Positions 49,286-57,742 of a DNA stretch of 64,000 nt are shown here, one piece after another. The notes under the pieces are model-generated. The model saw only the letters and a list, made by a program, of their open reading frames with translations. It searched no databases and was not told where the DNA came from. How positions within the stretch are numbered: position 1 is the stretch's first letter; each line of letters begins with the position of its first letter. The stretch lies in contig CAKRJP010000006.1 of the NCBI GenBank assembly GCA_934351835.1, forward strand, positions 1-64,000, read 5' to 3'. The translations under genes were made by a program, and so were the position numbers. The DNA is from an uncultured Lachnospiraceae bacterium. Its GTDB lineage: Bacteria > Bacillota > Clostridia > Lachnospirales > Lachnospiraceae.

Positions 49286-49989
49286 TATGCAGACTTCTTT
49301 CTTTTCTTCTCAAGCGGGAATGCAGCCAGCGTATTCATCTGTAAATACTTTCTCACATCATCCTCGGTCTTAATCGTATCATCCATCAGATAAAGCAAAA
49401 TGATCACGCCCATTGCCAAAACAGCTCCCAACAAAGCTCCCATTGCTGTATTCTTTATCAAATTCGGGCTCGATGGTGCCTTCGGTGTAACCGCACGCTC
49501 TGCTATACTTGGTTTATCCGTAGCCATTACCGAAGAAATATTCTCTGCCACAGCATCTGCCATTGCATTTGAAATCTTCTTTGAAAGTTTCGGATCTTCT
49601 GTCGTAGCTCCAATCTGCAGAATATGCGTATCTGTTGGATTCGTGATCGTAATCATCTTACAAAAGTCCTCGTAAGATATATCCAGTTTCAACTTGTCAA
49701 TGACCTCTTCTACTACCGGACGGCTTGTCGCCAGTACAGTAAAATCTGCTGTTAGTTCAGAACTAATCTGCACATCTGCCAGCGATGTAATACTTGTTGA
49801 CTCACCCAAAACATAGATCATCGACGTCGCTGTATACTGCGGTGTCACCAACAACTTCGTATATCCCCCCGCCATAACAGCGCCGATTATAAAACAAAAA
49901 ATAATCACCCAGACTTTTCTCCATAAAACCCCTGCCAGTTCCAGAAGATCAATCTCCATCTCTTCCTGATCGCGTACTATCTCTCCCAT
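49285..49989 (-). CDS. cpsC: Chain-length determinant/BY-kinase activator (CpsC/YveK type, Wzz fold)
   Basis: A 234-residue membrane protein with two helices (about 30-50 and 180-200) around an outside domain. It begins EMEIDLLELAGVLWRKVWVII, then MIYVLGESTSITSLADVQISSELTADFTVLATSRPVVEEVIDKL and ends VIILLYLMDDTIKTEDDVRKYLQ, the Wzz/CpsC pattern; the C-terminal cytoplasmic tail activates the tyrosine kinase. GGAG precedes the start. It is first in the operon with srtB, the LCP gene and the SPKTG-protein gene. Confidence 0.92.
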   Translation of the reverse strand: MGEIVRDQEEMEIDLLELAGVLWRKVWVIIFCFIIGAVMAGGYTKLLVTPQYTATSMIYVLGESTSITSLADVQISSELTADFTVLATSRPVVEEVIDKLKLDISYEDFCKMITITNPTDTHILQIGATTEDPKLSKKISNAMADAVAENISSVMATDKPSIAERAVTPKAPSSPNLIKNTAMGALLGAVLAMGVIILLYLMDDTIKTEDDVRKYLQMNTLAAFPLEKKRKKSA

Positions 49990-50128
49990 ATACTATCTCC
50001 TCATCATCCTTAATACTATATATTTCTATGATATCTTTTCTTAATGTCTAATCTTCCAAGTCTAACAAACTATCCGTCTATTCTAGCACAATCCTTACTT
50101 CCTTTCAACTGCCACTCTTGTTTGTTTT

Positions 50129-50407
50129 TCACTTTATAATCAGACCCATTTTAATAAATATAGGATATAAATAACTTGCTCCGAATACCTGCAGCTTCTT
50201 TGGTCCTGAAACTTCTCCGTTCAATTCCCGAATTTTCTCTAATGCCATATCCACACTACTTCTCGTAATTGATTTCTTCTTCCGGTCAATAAAAATTTCA
50301 TTTCCAATAATTTTATAATGAAACTCCAGACCTTTTACCGTCCAAAAGGGTTCTCCTTGCAAATGCACCAGTTGTTCCCATGTCCCTTCTTCCGAAATAT
50401 CTTTCAT
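50129..50407 (-). CDS. Small hypothetical protein, conserved in Lachnospiraceae
   Basis: A 92-residue protein with no signal peptide or membrane helix; the start follows GGAGG by 10 bases. VKGLEFHYKIIGNEIFIDRKKKSITRSSVDMALEKI and VSGPKKLQVFGASYLYPIFIKMG are the two compact blocks. The same kind of protein seems common in this family of bacteria, often beside polysaccharide or chromosomal housekeeping genes, but I cannot name a function. It lies alone between cpsC and the ECF gene. Confidence 0.5.
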   Translation of the reverse strand: MKDISEEGTWEQLVHLQGEPFWTVKGLEFHYKIIGNEIFIDRKKKSITRSSVDMALEKIRELNGEVSGPKKLQVFGASYLYPIFIKMGLIIK

Positions 50408-50557
50408 AGATGTCTATCCTCCGATCAACAGTCTAACCGTCTCATTTTTTGCATCATAAATATCTTAACATTGCCATACAAAAAAAGGAATCCCTCTTCT
50501 TACAAAGCGAAATCCCTTCTCTAATATACATAATATTCTTCAGATTATTCTTAACAT

Positions 50558-51148
50558 CTACGCCATTCTCACGTATACTCTTTTCACCGGCTCATACAAT
50601 ACTGCAATCGCAATCACCATAAATACCGCATTGATCACGGTTGCCGGCAACGATGTAAATGCTGCGACTGCTGCCGCTCCCAGGCCACTGCCTACCATTA
50701 CCATCGCCAATGTTCCCATGAGGAATTCCAGGATGATATTGATGCATCCATAGATTACCGCACACAATACTGCTGCGCCATATTCTTTCTTTTTATCTCC
50801 ATCTGCTTTTTTCTTTAATACCACGAAGATTGCTCCGACGATCAGGCACTTTACTGCTGTCTCTACAAATGTCTTCGGCGCATCCTGGACATATCCATTC
50901 AGCAGATCAAAAATTGTAAGTCCCAATGTTCCGGATGCTGCTCCGCGTTTTCCACCCTGAAGCAAAAGCCCCATTACAACAAATATATGTCCGAAATGTA
51001 AAAACGGGGTTCCCACCGCTGCCGGCAGTGGAATTCTGAATGCCTGAATCCCTAAAAATGTAATTGCCGTAAAAAATGCTGTAATCACTAAGTTTTTGAT
51101 TCTATTATCGCTCATAGTCTGCGTATCCTGTGCTGTTTTACTACTCAT
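50558..51148 (-). CDS. ECF transporter S component
   Basis: A 196-residue membrane protein with six helices. RIKNLVITAFFTAITFLGIQAFRIPLPAAVGTPFLHFGHIFVVMGLLLQGGKRGAASGTLGLTIFDLL is the S-component signature with the A-x-x-x-A helix that docks on the T protein. The ligand is not readable from the sequence; the local context gives no metabolic partner. The 5' leader (110 bases, from a promoter at 51264-51293) has a stable stem-loop and may be a riboswitch. The ATP-binding and T subunits are expected elsewhere. Confidence 0.85.
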   Translation of the reverse strand: MSSKTAQDTQTMSDNRIKNLVITAFFTAITFLGIQAFRIPLPAAVGTPFLHFGHIFVVMGLLLQGGKRGAASGTLGLTIFDLLNGYVQDAPKTFVETAVKCLIVGAIFVVLKKKADGDKKKEYGAAVLCAVIYGCINIILEFLMGTLAMVMVGSGLGAAAVAAFTSLPATVINAVFMVIAIAVLYEPVKRVYVRMA

Positions 51149-51192
51149 ATGTTCTCATCCCTTCTTATACTATGTCTCACGTGTATTTTTCA

Positions 51193-51246
51193 TCGCAAAC
51201 CCAGATATGAACTCACATACATTTTCTCCAAGTTCTTATATCGCGA
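51193..51246 (-). ncRNA. Stem-loop leader of the ECF S-component gene, riboswitch candidate
   Basis: TCGC (51193-51196)/GCGA (51243-51246), GATATGAACT (51204-51213)/AGTTC-TT-ATATC (51231-51242) with a 17-base loop, all within a predicted 110-base leader. It matches no riboswitch consensus that I can recall for vitamin S components. No terminator or ribosome-site masking is obvious, so a regulatory role is inferred. Confidence 0.4.
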
Positions 51247-51263
51247 CTCTTAATGCACTGGCG

Positions 51264-51293
51264 AGTATATTAGCACGAGAGTGGCTGTAACAA
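51264..51293 (-). promoter_or_regulatory. ECF S-component promoter
   Basis: Minus strand -35 TTGTTA (51288-51293), 18 bases, -10 TATACT (51264-51269). The -35 lies in a GGCTGT/ACAGCC inverted repeat (51283-51300). Confidence 0.6.
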
Positions 51294-51440
51294 AACAGCC
51301 AGTTGTAGCAATTTAAAACATACCAGTATACCTTTTAATTTCTGGATTTTTTAATTTCTTCTAAAAATATTTAAGATAGTGCCATTTATTTTTTAGTTCT
51401 TGCAAGGAACTCAAATTTTATTCCCAACAACTAAAAAAAG

Positions 51441-51471
51441 AACTCAAATTTCTTTTCTTGATTTGAGTTCC
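51441..51471 (-). terminator. Terminator after the VanZ gene
   Basis: GAACTCAAAT (51441-51450) and ATTTGAGTTC (51462-51471); on the minus strand it is followed by TTTTTTT. A near copy of GGAACTCAAATTT occurs at 51406-51418. Confidence 0.88.
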
Positions 51472-51492
51472 TTCTTCACTTTCTTAACTTTC

Positions 51493-51939
51493 TTAACTTT
51501 TTATCTTCTTTTCGCCCTGCCGCTGCCATAAATGAAGTACCAACTTCAGGGCCACTGCTCCGCAACAGCATCCGGCGAAATCTATCCACACATCTGAAAC
51601 TTGTCCGCTGCGTCCTTCCACAAAAAGCTGGATGGTTTCATCCGTGAGTGCCGTAAGCAGTCCGGTAAAAAGGGCCGGCAGCATACAGCGTCCGGTATAT
51701 TGCCGCATGCACTGCACTCCCAGTATTCCAAGTAACGCAAATTCACTGAAATGTGCCGCTTTTCTTACGATATGATCTGTAAGCCATCCGGTTCCTAAAA
51801 ATTTCTGCAGATAATGTAGCACACCGGCACTCTGACGGGCCGATTCCGTTGCCACCTGCATGGAATTTGAAAATATAAATATGATAAATGCTATATAAAA
51901 AAGTGTCCAGATATGTCTTTTTGTTATTTTAATTAACAT
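51493..51939 (-). CDS. VanZ-family membrane protein
   Basis: A 148-residue protein; the ATG at 51939 follows GAGGAATTAAA, while a longer reading frame upstream has no site. Helices: WTLFYIAFIIFIFSNS (about 8-26) and others to the end. IVRKAAHFSEFALLGILGV and FVEGRSGQVSDVWIDFAGCCCGA are the VanZ signatures (HxxEF, GR..DxxxN-like). VanZ-like proteins are small membrane proteins of unclear function that can raise teicoplanin tolerance; in gut clostridia they are common and usually have no link to resistance. It stands alone, with a terminator directly after it. Confidence 0.9.
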   Translation of the reverse strand: MLIKITKRHIWTLFYIAFIIFIFSNSMQVATESARQSAGVLHYLQKFLGTGWLTDHIVRKAAHFSEFALLGILGVQCMRQYTGRCMLPALFTGLLTALTDETIQLFVEGRSGQVSDVWIDFAGCCCGAVALKLVLHLWQRQGEKKIKS

Positions 51940-52122
51940 TTTAATTCCTCGTCGTAAATTTCTATACTCTCTTTTTTCATATTTGTTGCTATTTTTCACC
52001 TCATATGCTATAGTTTTTATGTTTTACAAAACAATAAATTCATTTCAAAAAGTTATTATAAATAACATTACAGCAAATGTAAACACTATAAATCATTATT
52101 TCCAACAGAAAGGATCTTTATT

Positions 52123-53604
52123 ATGAAAAAATTATCACCTTCTTTTCTCGCCAGCCTGGTGACTGCCAAAAGGAAAGAACTGAAAATGACTCAGCAGGAA
52201 CTTGCGGACGCTACGGGTATCAACCGCGCACAGATTTCCCGTCTCGAAAAGGAAGACTATCTTCCGTCGCTTCCACAGCTGGAACAGATCTGCGAAACTC
52301 TCGGATTCGAGCCGGACGAAGTATTTGTGGACAACAGCAATAATAAACTTCCGGCTCCATCTCCTCTGAATATTGCGGTTGCCGGTACCGGTTATGTCGG
52401 ACTGTCTATCGCAACTTTGCTTGCACAGCACAATCACGTAACGGCTGTCGACATCGTTCCGGAAAAAGTAGAACTGATCAACAGCAAAAAGTCACCGATC
52501 CAGGATGACTACATTGAAAAATATCTGACCGAGAAAGATCTGGATCTGACCGCTACGCTGGACGGCGAAGCAGCTTACAAAAATGCTGATTTTGTCGTGA
52601 TCGCAGCCCCGACAAACTATGACAGCAAGAAAAATTATTTTGACACTTCTGCCGTAGAATCTGTGATTGAGCTTGTACTGAAAGCAAATCCGGATGCTAT
52701 CATGGTTATTAAATCAACCATTCCGGTGGGCTACACAGAATCTGTCCGCAAAAAATACAATACATCCAACATTATTTTCAGTCCGGAATTCTTAAGAGAA
52801 TCCAAGGCACTCTATGATAATTTATATCCAAGCCGCATCATCGTTTCTACAGACAAGAACGATGACCGCCTGGTGAATGCATCCAGAGATTTTGCAGCAC
52901 TTCTTCAGGAAGGTGCTATCAAAAAACAGATTGATACATTATTTATGGGATTTACAGAAGCAGAAGCTGTAAAACTCTTTGCCAACACTTACCTGGCACT
53001 GCGAGTTTCTTATTTTAATGAGTTAGATACTTATGCAGAAATGAAAAATCTGAACACCCAGGACATCATCAACGGTGTCTGCTTAGATCCACGAATCGGA
53101 ACTCATTACAACAACCCGTCCTTCGGTTACGGCGGTTACTGCCTGCCAAAAGATACGAAGCAGCTTCTGGCAAACTACAACGACGTTCCTCAGAATATGA
53201 TGTCTGCGATCGTAGAAAGCAACCGCACTAGAAAAGATTTTATCGCAGACCGTGTGCTGGGTCTCGCCGGATATTATGATTACAATAACCACGGAGATTA
53301 TTCCGCAGACCAGGAAAAAGAATGCATCATCGGAGTATATCGACTCACCATGAAGAGCAACTCCGATAACTTCCGTCAGAGCAGTATCCAGGGCGTTATG
53401 AAACGAATCAAAGCCAAAGGTGCTACTGTAGTTGTCTATGAGCCAACCTTAGAAGACGGAACCACATTCTTCGGAAGCAAGGTTGTCAACAATCTGGCAA
53501 AATTCAAAGAAATGTCACAGGCCATCATCGCTAACCGTTATGACTCCTGCCTCGATGATGTAAAAGAAAAAGTTTACACAAGAGACTTATTCCGGCGGGA
53601 TTAA
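52123..53604 (+). CDS. XRE helix-turn-helix-UDP-glucose 6-dehydrogenase fusion
   Basis: A 493-residue protein. Residues 10-68 are an XRE-type HTH ([42 protein letters not shown]). After a 14-residue linker comes an almost complete UDP-glucose/GDP-mannose dehydrogenase: [15 protein letters not shown] (88-102), [51 protein letters not shown], and the catalytic Cys in [14 protein letters not shown]. The dehydrogenase makes UDP-glucuronate for envelope polysaccharide. The HTH could make the enzyme a regulator of its own operon. The ribosome site AAAGGATC (52109-52116) is near the ATG. A strong terminator follows. Confidence 0.9.
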   Translation: MKKLSPSFLASLVTAKRKELKMTQQELADATGINRAQISRLEKEDYLPSLPQLEQICETLGFEPDEVFVDNSNNKLPAPSPLNIAVAGTGYVGLSIATLLAQHNHVTAVDIVPEKVELINSKKSPIQDDYIEKYLTEKDLDLTATLDGEAAYKNADFVVIAAPTNYDSKKNYFDTSAVESVIELVLKANPDAIMVIKSTIPVGYTESVRKKYNTSNIIFSPEFLRESKALYDNLYPSRIIVSTDKNDDRLVNASRDFAALLQEGAIKKQIDTLFMGFTEAEAVKLFANTYLALRVSYFNELDTYAEMKNLNTQDIINGVCLDPRIGTHYNNPSFGYGGYCLPKDTKQLLANYNDVPQNMMSAIVESNRTRKDFIADRVLGLAGYYDYNNHGDYSADQEKECIIGVYRLTMKSNSDNFRQSSIQGVMKRIKAKGATVVVYEPTLEDGTTFFGSKVVNNLAKFKEMSQAIIANRYDSCLDDVKEKVYTRDLFRRD

Positions 53605-53618
53605 GCATTCTGATTAAA

Positions 53619-53667
53619 AAAAGGTTATATCCACGAATTCCTCATAAATCCGTGGATATAACCTTTT
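53619..53667 (+). terminator. Terminator between the dehydrogenase fusion and the CHAP protein
   Basis: AAAAGGTTATATCCACG (53619-53635) and CGTGGATATAACCTTTT (53651-53667), a 17-base perfect stem between converging genes; the flanking A/T runs would serve both. Confidence 0.9.
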
Positions 53668-53726
53668 AATCCTAATATTCCTTAGCTTTGGGATTATTTT
53701 TCTTTCATCCATGCTTGCTAATTTGC

Positions 53727-56327
53727 TTACTTTATAATATATGAACTACTGTTTGCAGATTTAACACCGCCAAAGCTCGTATTAATCTTTGCTCCTTTTT
53801 CTACAACTATAATCTGAATTCCTTCCAGTCTCTTAGCGCACCCTGCTGTTCCTGATATCTCACCATTCTTTGCCCAATTCAACCAGCCATAGCTCTGTGC
53901 GTGTACTCGGTAGTATACATCGTATTTCTTCGCATCTTCGCCCGTCAGTTTGATCTGAATGGCCTCTAATCTCTTGGCCTTTCCTACAGTTCCGGCATTC
54001 TGGCCATCTTTCTTCCAAGTTGAAACATCATTTGTCTTTCCCTGCCATCCGTAGCTCTGTACATGAGCATTGTATGCGATTCCAAGATCACTGTTCGCAT
54101 CTGTCAGGTTCTTCACGCTGATAGACATGGTCTCCATTCTCTTGCTCTGACCTATTGTTCCGGCAATCTGTCCGTTCTTTACCGGCTTCATCCAGCCATA
54201 GGACTGTACCTGTGTCTTGTAAGTCACATCTACCGGATATGGTTTTGCATAAGATGTATTCTTTGTAGCTCCACATGTCGTACAGGTATATGTCTTCACT
54301 CCATCTTTCGTATAGGATGCCGGCTCTTTTGTAATCTTTCCTTTATCCCAGCTGTGTGTGTTATGTACATAAGCCAGTTTACTTACCGATGCGATTCCTC
54401 CTACATTTCCAGGTGTCTTATTCTTCGCTACAATCACAATCTGGATTGCTTCCAGTCTCTTGGAAAGTCCCGCGGTTCCGGCATATTCACCGTCTTTTGC
54501 CCAGTCCAGCCATCCATAGCTCTGTGCATGTACCCGGTAATATACACTGTACTTCTCTGCATCTTTGCCTGTCAGTTTAATCTGGATGGCCTCTAATCTC
54601 TTAGCTTTTCCAACCGTTCCGTTCATCGCTCCGTTCGATGTCCAGTTCTGCCATCCGTAGCTCTGTACGTGTGTGCGGTATGTAATTCCGAGATCTGCAT
54701 CGCCCTCTGCCTTAATCTGGATGGCCTCTAATCTCTTAGCCTTTCCTATTGTTCCGCTGATCGCACCGTTTGCCGCATAGTTCTTTTCCCATCCGTATGT
54801 CTGTACCTGTGTGCGGTAAGAAACTTTTGGCATGATGGTGAATTTCTTCTCTACCCTACCGCCATACTTCCCTGTTCCTTCTACCCTAACGGTTGCCGTA
54901 CCTACTTTTATATTATTACTATAAGTTACTTTATAATCTTTACCTTCAACCAATGTCTTTGATCCATCTTTCACTTCAATCGTTGGTTTCAATTCTTTTC
55001 CTGTATAAGTCTCACTGGTCGCTTTCATTGTTACCATTGAAGAAGTAAGTGCTATCGGAGTGGTGCTAACAGATTTTTTTACTGTTATAGTAACACTGCT
55101 TTTAATTTTATCACTATAATTTGCTATACAGCTAATTGTTGCAGTTCCTTCTCCTACAGCTTTTACATTGCCGGAACCGTCTACTGTAGCAACTGATCGA
55201 TTACTTGTCTGCCATTTTACTCCTTTATGAACTGAATCTGCCGGAAGCACCGTGCTGACCAATTTCTGGGTATCTCCAATATTCATCGTAGTAGTTTTTG
55301 CACTTACGCCTACGCTAGTCGGCTCATTTCCCGACAAAACATAAATTTCAAAAACCTGAGCAGTAGTGTCAGCCTGTGTCCAGATCTGAACATTCGTACC
55401 ATCTGTATTGTAATTATTCGACACATCCAGACATAGTTTTTTTGCACATTTTGGGACAAGCATATATCCGCCTCCCGAATAGAACAAATACCATTTCTGC
55501 GCATCGCTGTTATGATATTTATAAACGCCTACATTTGTTCCATTTGTTGCCCCGGAATTGGACACATCCAGTGCACGTCCATCATAACAAGACGTCATAA
55601 CATAAGAACCATCAGACTGTCGTTTAAAGTTCCACTGTTCTTTTGCAATTCCATATTCGGTTGCCAGAGCCACATTATCTCCCGAAACAGCAATTGGTTT
55701 CCAACTATCTTTTTTTATAATAAGGGCTCTAAAAGAATCTCCTATATTCACATAATCGGTTCGTTCCACATCTACCGGAATATAAATATAGCCCAACAAA
55801 CGCTGCGTATCGTTACGATATCCTGAAGCCTTCACATATCCTTCATGGTAAGCCCCAAGATAACCGCCTTCTTTTACATATATTTGATCACCATTCACTC
55901 CAGTAACATAACCAACATGTCCAGCCCCGCCATCGACCCAAACAGCAATCGACTTCGCACGCGGAGTTGTAGAGACTGTATAACCAGCATTCGCAGCACT
56001 ATCGTACCAAGTACCTGCATTTCTCCAAGCCGGCAATTGATGACCTGTATCTTCATAACAGAGCTGCCATGCTGACCAAGTACAATTACTATACCCGCCT
56101 GAATACGGATTGGACGCCGCACAGGCATTTATTCCATACTCATCCGATTCCACCTCATTATCTATTGCACGCTCTTCGGTTTGGTCATTATCAGAAGTCA
56201 CTGCCGAATCTTCCACGCAAACTACATCTGCATTTGTATCACCAACAGCTTCGTCTGCATATACCATCATTCCATTACTCAATATTAATATCATAGATAG
56301 TAATATGCTGATAACTCTCTTTTTCAT
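53727..56327 (-). CDS. Secreted CHAP amidase with ricin-type, Big2 and ChW domains
   Basis: An 866-residue secreted protein; AGAGAGG precedes the start. Signal peptide (1-26), a short acidic linker, then a CHAP domain (about 70-185) with the catalytic Cys in GGYSNCTWSAWQL and His in GGAGHVGYVTG. A ricin-type lectin stretch follows (about 190-330: WNFKRQSDGSYVMTS, ALDVSNSGATNGTNVG), then a Big2-like Ig domain (about 335-415) and a second one, then at least six ChW repeats (pattern Y-x-x-H/Q-VQSYGW...NG..GT.G.KRLEAIQI) from about 495 to the end. It would cleave and bind cell-wall glycan or host mucin; its role here is unproven. Confidence 0.88.
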   Translation of the reverse strand: MKKRVISILLSMILILSNGMMVYADEAVGDTNADVVCVEDSAVTSDNDQTEERAIDNEVESDEYGINACAASNPYSGGYSNCTWSAWQLCYEDTGHQLPAWRNAGTWYDSAANAGYTVSTTPRAKSIAVWVDGGAGHVGYVTGVNGDQIYVKEGGYLGAYHEGYVKASGYRNDTQRLLGYIYIPVDVERTDYVNIGDSFRALIIKKDSWKPIAVSGDNVALATEYGIAKEQWNFKRQSDGSYVMTSCYDGRALDVSNSGATNGTNVGVYKYHNSDAQKWYLFYSGGGYMLVPKCAKKLCLDVSNNYNTDGTNVQIWTQADTTAQVFEIYVLSGNEPTSVGVSAKTTTMNIGDTQKLVSTVLPADSVHKGVKWQTSNRSVATVDGSGNVKAVGEGTATISCIANYSDKIKSSVTITVKKSVSTTPIALTSSMVTMKATSETYTGKELKPTIEVKDGSKTLVEGKDYKVTYSNNIKVGTATVRVEGTGKYGGRVEKKFTIMPKVSYRTQVQTYGWEKNYAANGAISGTIGKAKRLEAIQIKAEGDADLGITYRTHVQSYGWQNWTSNGAMNGTVGKAKRLEAIQIKLTGKDAEKYSVYYRVHAQSYGWLDWAKDGEYAGTAGLSKRLEAIQIVIVAKNKTPGNVGGIASVSKLAYVHNTHSWDKGKITKEPASYTKDGVKTYTCTTCGATKNTSYAKPYPVDVTYKTQVQSYGWMKPVKNGQIAGTIGQSKRMETMSISVKNLTDANSDLGIAYNAHVQSYGWQGKTNDVSTWKKDGQNAGTVGKAKRLEAIQIKLTGEDAKKYDVYYRVHAQSYGWLNWAKNGEISGTAGCAKRLEGIQIIVVEKGAKINTSFGGVKSANSSSYIIK

Positions 56328-56444
56328 GTTTAACTCATCCTCTCTGTCTAAAAATTTAAACTAAATGGTAATTTTTTTATAATTTTACCATATGTCTATA
56401 TGTAAAATCCAGTTCATTAACTGAACTTAGACAGTTTGTTAAGT

Positions 56445-56474
56445 GGTATAAAAAATTCTACAACGTTTTATACC
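56445..56474 (-). terminator. Hairpin at the end of capF
   Basis: GGTATAAAA (56445-56453) and TTTTATACC (56466-56474) overlap the stop codon of capF; a second small palindrome AGTTCA/TGAACT lies at 56411-56427. No long T-run, so termination is only probable. Confidence 0.4.
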
Positions 56475-57661
56475 GGATCAAAAAATGTATCCGGATGACC
56501 TAGATCAAAAATCTCATTGCATGTCATAACCGTCACCAAATCTTCTGTCTCTGATAAATTAATGATATTATGAGTCCATCCCGGAATCATATAAATTGCC
56601 TCGATCTTCTCTCCTGAGACTTCAAATTCTACTGTTTCACCAGTATTGATGTTACGTTCCTGAATCAAGCCATGTCCATGCACTACGATGAACTGTTCCC
56701 ATTTGGAGTTATGCCAGTGCTGTCCTTTTGTGATTCCCGGTTTGCTGATATTGATACTTACCTGTCCGCAGTCAACTGTATGTACTAATTCTGTAAATGA
56801 TCCTCTATCATCACAATTCATCTTCATAGCATATTTGAACTTATCAGTTGGTAAATAGGTTAAGTAAAGGCTGAAAAGTTTCTTTGCAAATGATCCGTCC
56901 GGGCATTTTGGCATCATTAAGGAGATCGGCTGTGATTTGAATTCTTCTAATAGGTCTACGATTTCACCTAATGTCGCTTTATGTGTGACTGGTACGCAGC
57001 AATAACGACCGTTCTCATCTAATACTGTCTCCACTCCATCGAATTCGCAATGCTGCTCTTTTCCTTCAAGAAGATCAAACATTCCTTCTACAAGGTCATC
57101 AATATACAGCACTTCCAGCTCTGTACTTCTGTCGTTTACTGTAAATTCTTCGTCATTTGCTACAGCCCAGCAAAATGTTGAGATTGCGGAGTTGTATTTT
57201 GGACGACTGTGTCCCATCAGATTCACAAAGCGATAGACATATACCGGTGCTCCTGTCTCTTTTCCATATTCAAAGAACAATTCTTCTCCGGCCTTCTTGC
57301 TTCTTCCGTACTCGCTATTGCCAAACCGTCCTGCAAGTGTTGCCTGAACCGAAGAAGAAAGCATAATCCCGGCTTTGTTATTATGTTTTTTTAACGTATC
57401 AAGAAGCTGTGATGCAAATCCAAAATTGCCTTTCATAAAATCTTCTGGATTTTCCGGGCGATTTACACCTGCAAGGTTAAATACGAAATCTGCTTTTGCA
57501 CAGTATTCATCCAGTTCTGCTTCTGTACTATCTAAGTCATATTCATAAATCTCGTTGATTTCAATATTTCTAGTTCTGTTTTTTCCATCTCTGATGTTCT
57601 TCAAATTATTAACAAGTGCAGTTCCAACCATTCCTTTTGCACCGGTAACAAGTATATTCAT
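56468..57661 (-). CDS. capF: CapF-like UDP-sugar reductase (L-FucNAc pathway)
   Basis: A 397-residue two-domain enzyme. The N-terminal SDR/epimerase domain has ILVTGAKGMVGTALVNNL and YGRSKKAGEELFFEYG (Tyr-x3-Lys). The C-terminal cupin domain (about 270-397) contains HTVDCGQVSINISKPGITKGQHWHNSKWEQFIVVHG with metal ligands. CapF (WbjC/FnlB) first epimerises then reduces the 4-keto-6-deoxy sugar nucleotide made by CapE, leading to UDP-L-FucNAc via CapG. GGAGG precedes the start. CapE (59678) and CapG (57743) are encoded just upstream on the same strand. Confidence 0.9.
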   Translation of the reverse strand: MNILVTGAKGMVGTALVNNLKNIRDGKNRTRNIEINEIYEYDLDSTEAELDEYCAKADFVFNLAGVNRPENPEDFMKGNFGFASQLLDTLKKHNNKAGIMLSSSVQATLAGRFGNSEYGRSKKAGEELFFEYGKETGAPVYVYRFVNLMGHSRPKYNSAISTFCWAVANDEEFTVNDRSTELEVLYIDDLVEGMFDLLEGKEQHCEFDGVETVLDENGRYCCVPVTHKATLGEIVDLLEEFKSQPISLMMPKCPDGSFAKKLFSLYLTYLPTDKFKYAMKMNCDDRGSFTELVHTVDCGQVSINISKPGITKGQHWHNSKWEQFIVVHGHGLIQERNINTGETVEFEVSGEKIEAIYMIPGWTHNIINLSETEDLVTVMTCNEIFDLGHPDTFFDPV

Positions 57662-57742
57662 AATATCACTACCTCCAAATCTAAAAATGACGAGCTCGGT
57701 GCAGTTTCAATATAAGCACCTGCCCGTCATTAAATTTATATC

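Noticed and set aside
51493..51939. Glycopeptide resistance gene vanZ
   Set aside because: The protein is VanZ-like by family only; no van operon genes are present, and such homologues are ordinary in gut clostridia.
54063..54596. Plus-strand open frame of 177 codons within the CHAP protein gene
   Set aside because: A shadow of the ChW repeats on the other strand; no ribosome site and cysteine-rich, random-looking composition.
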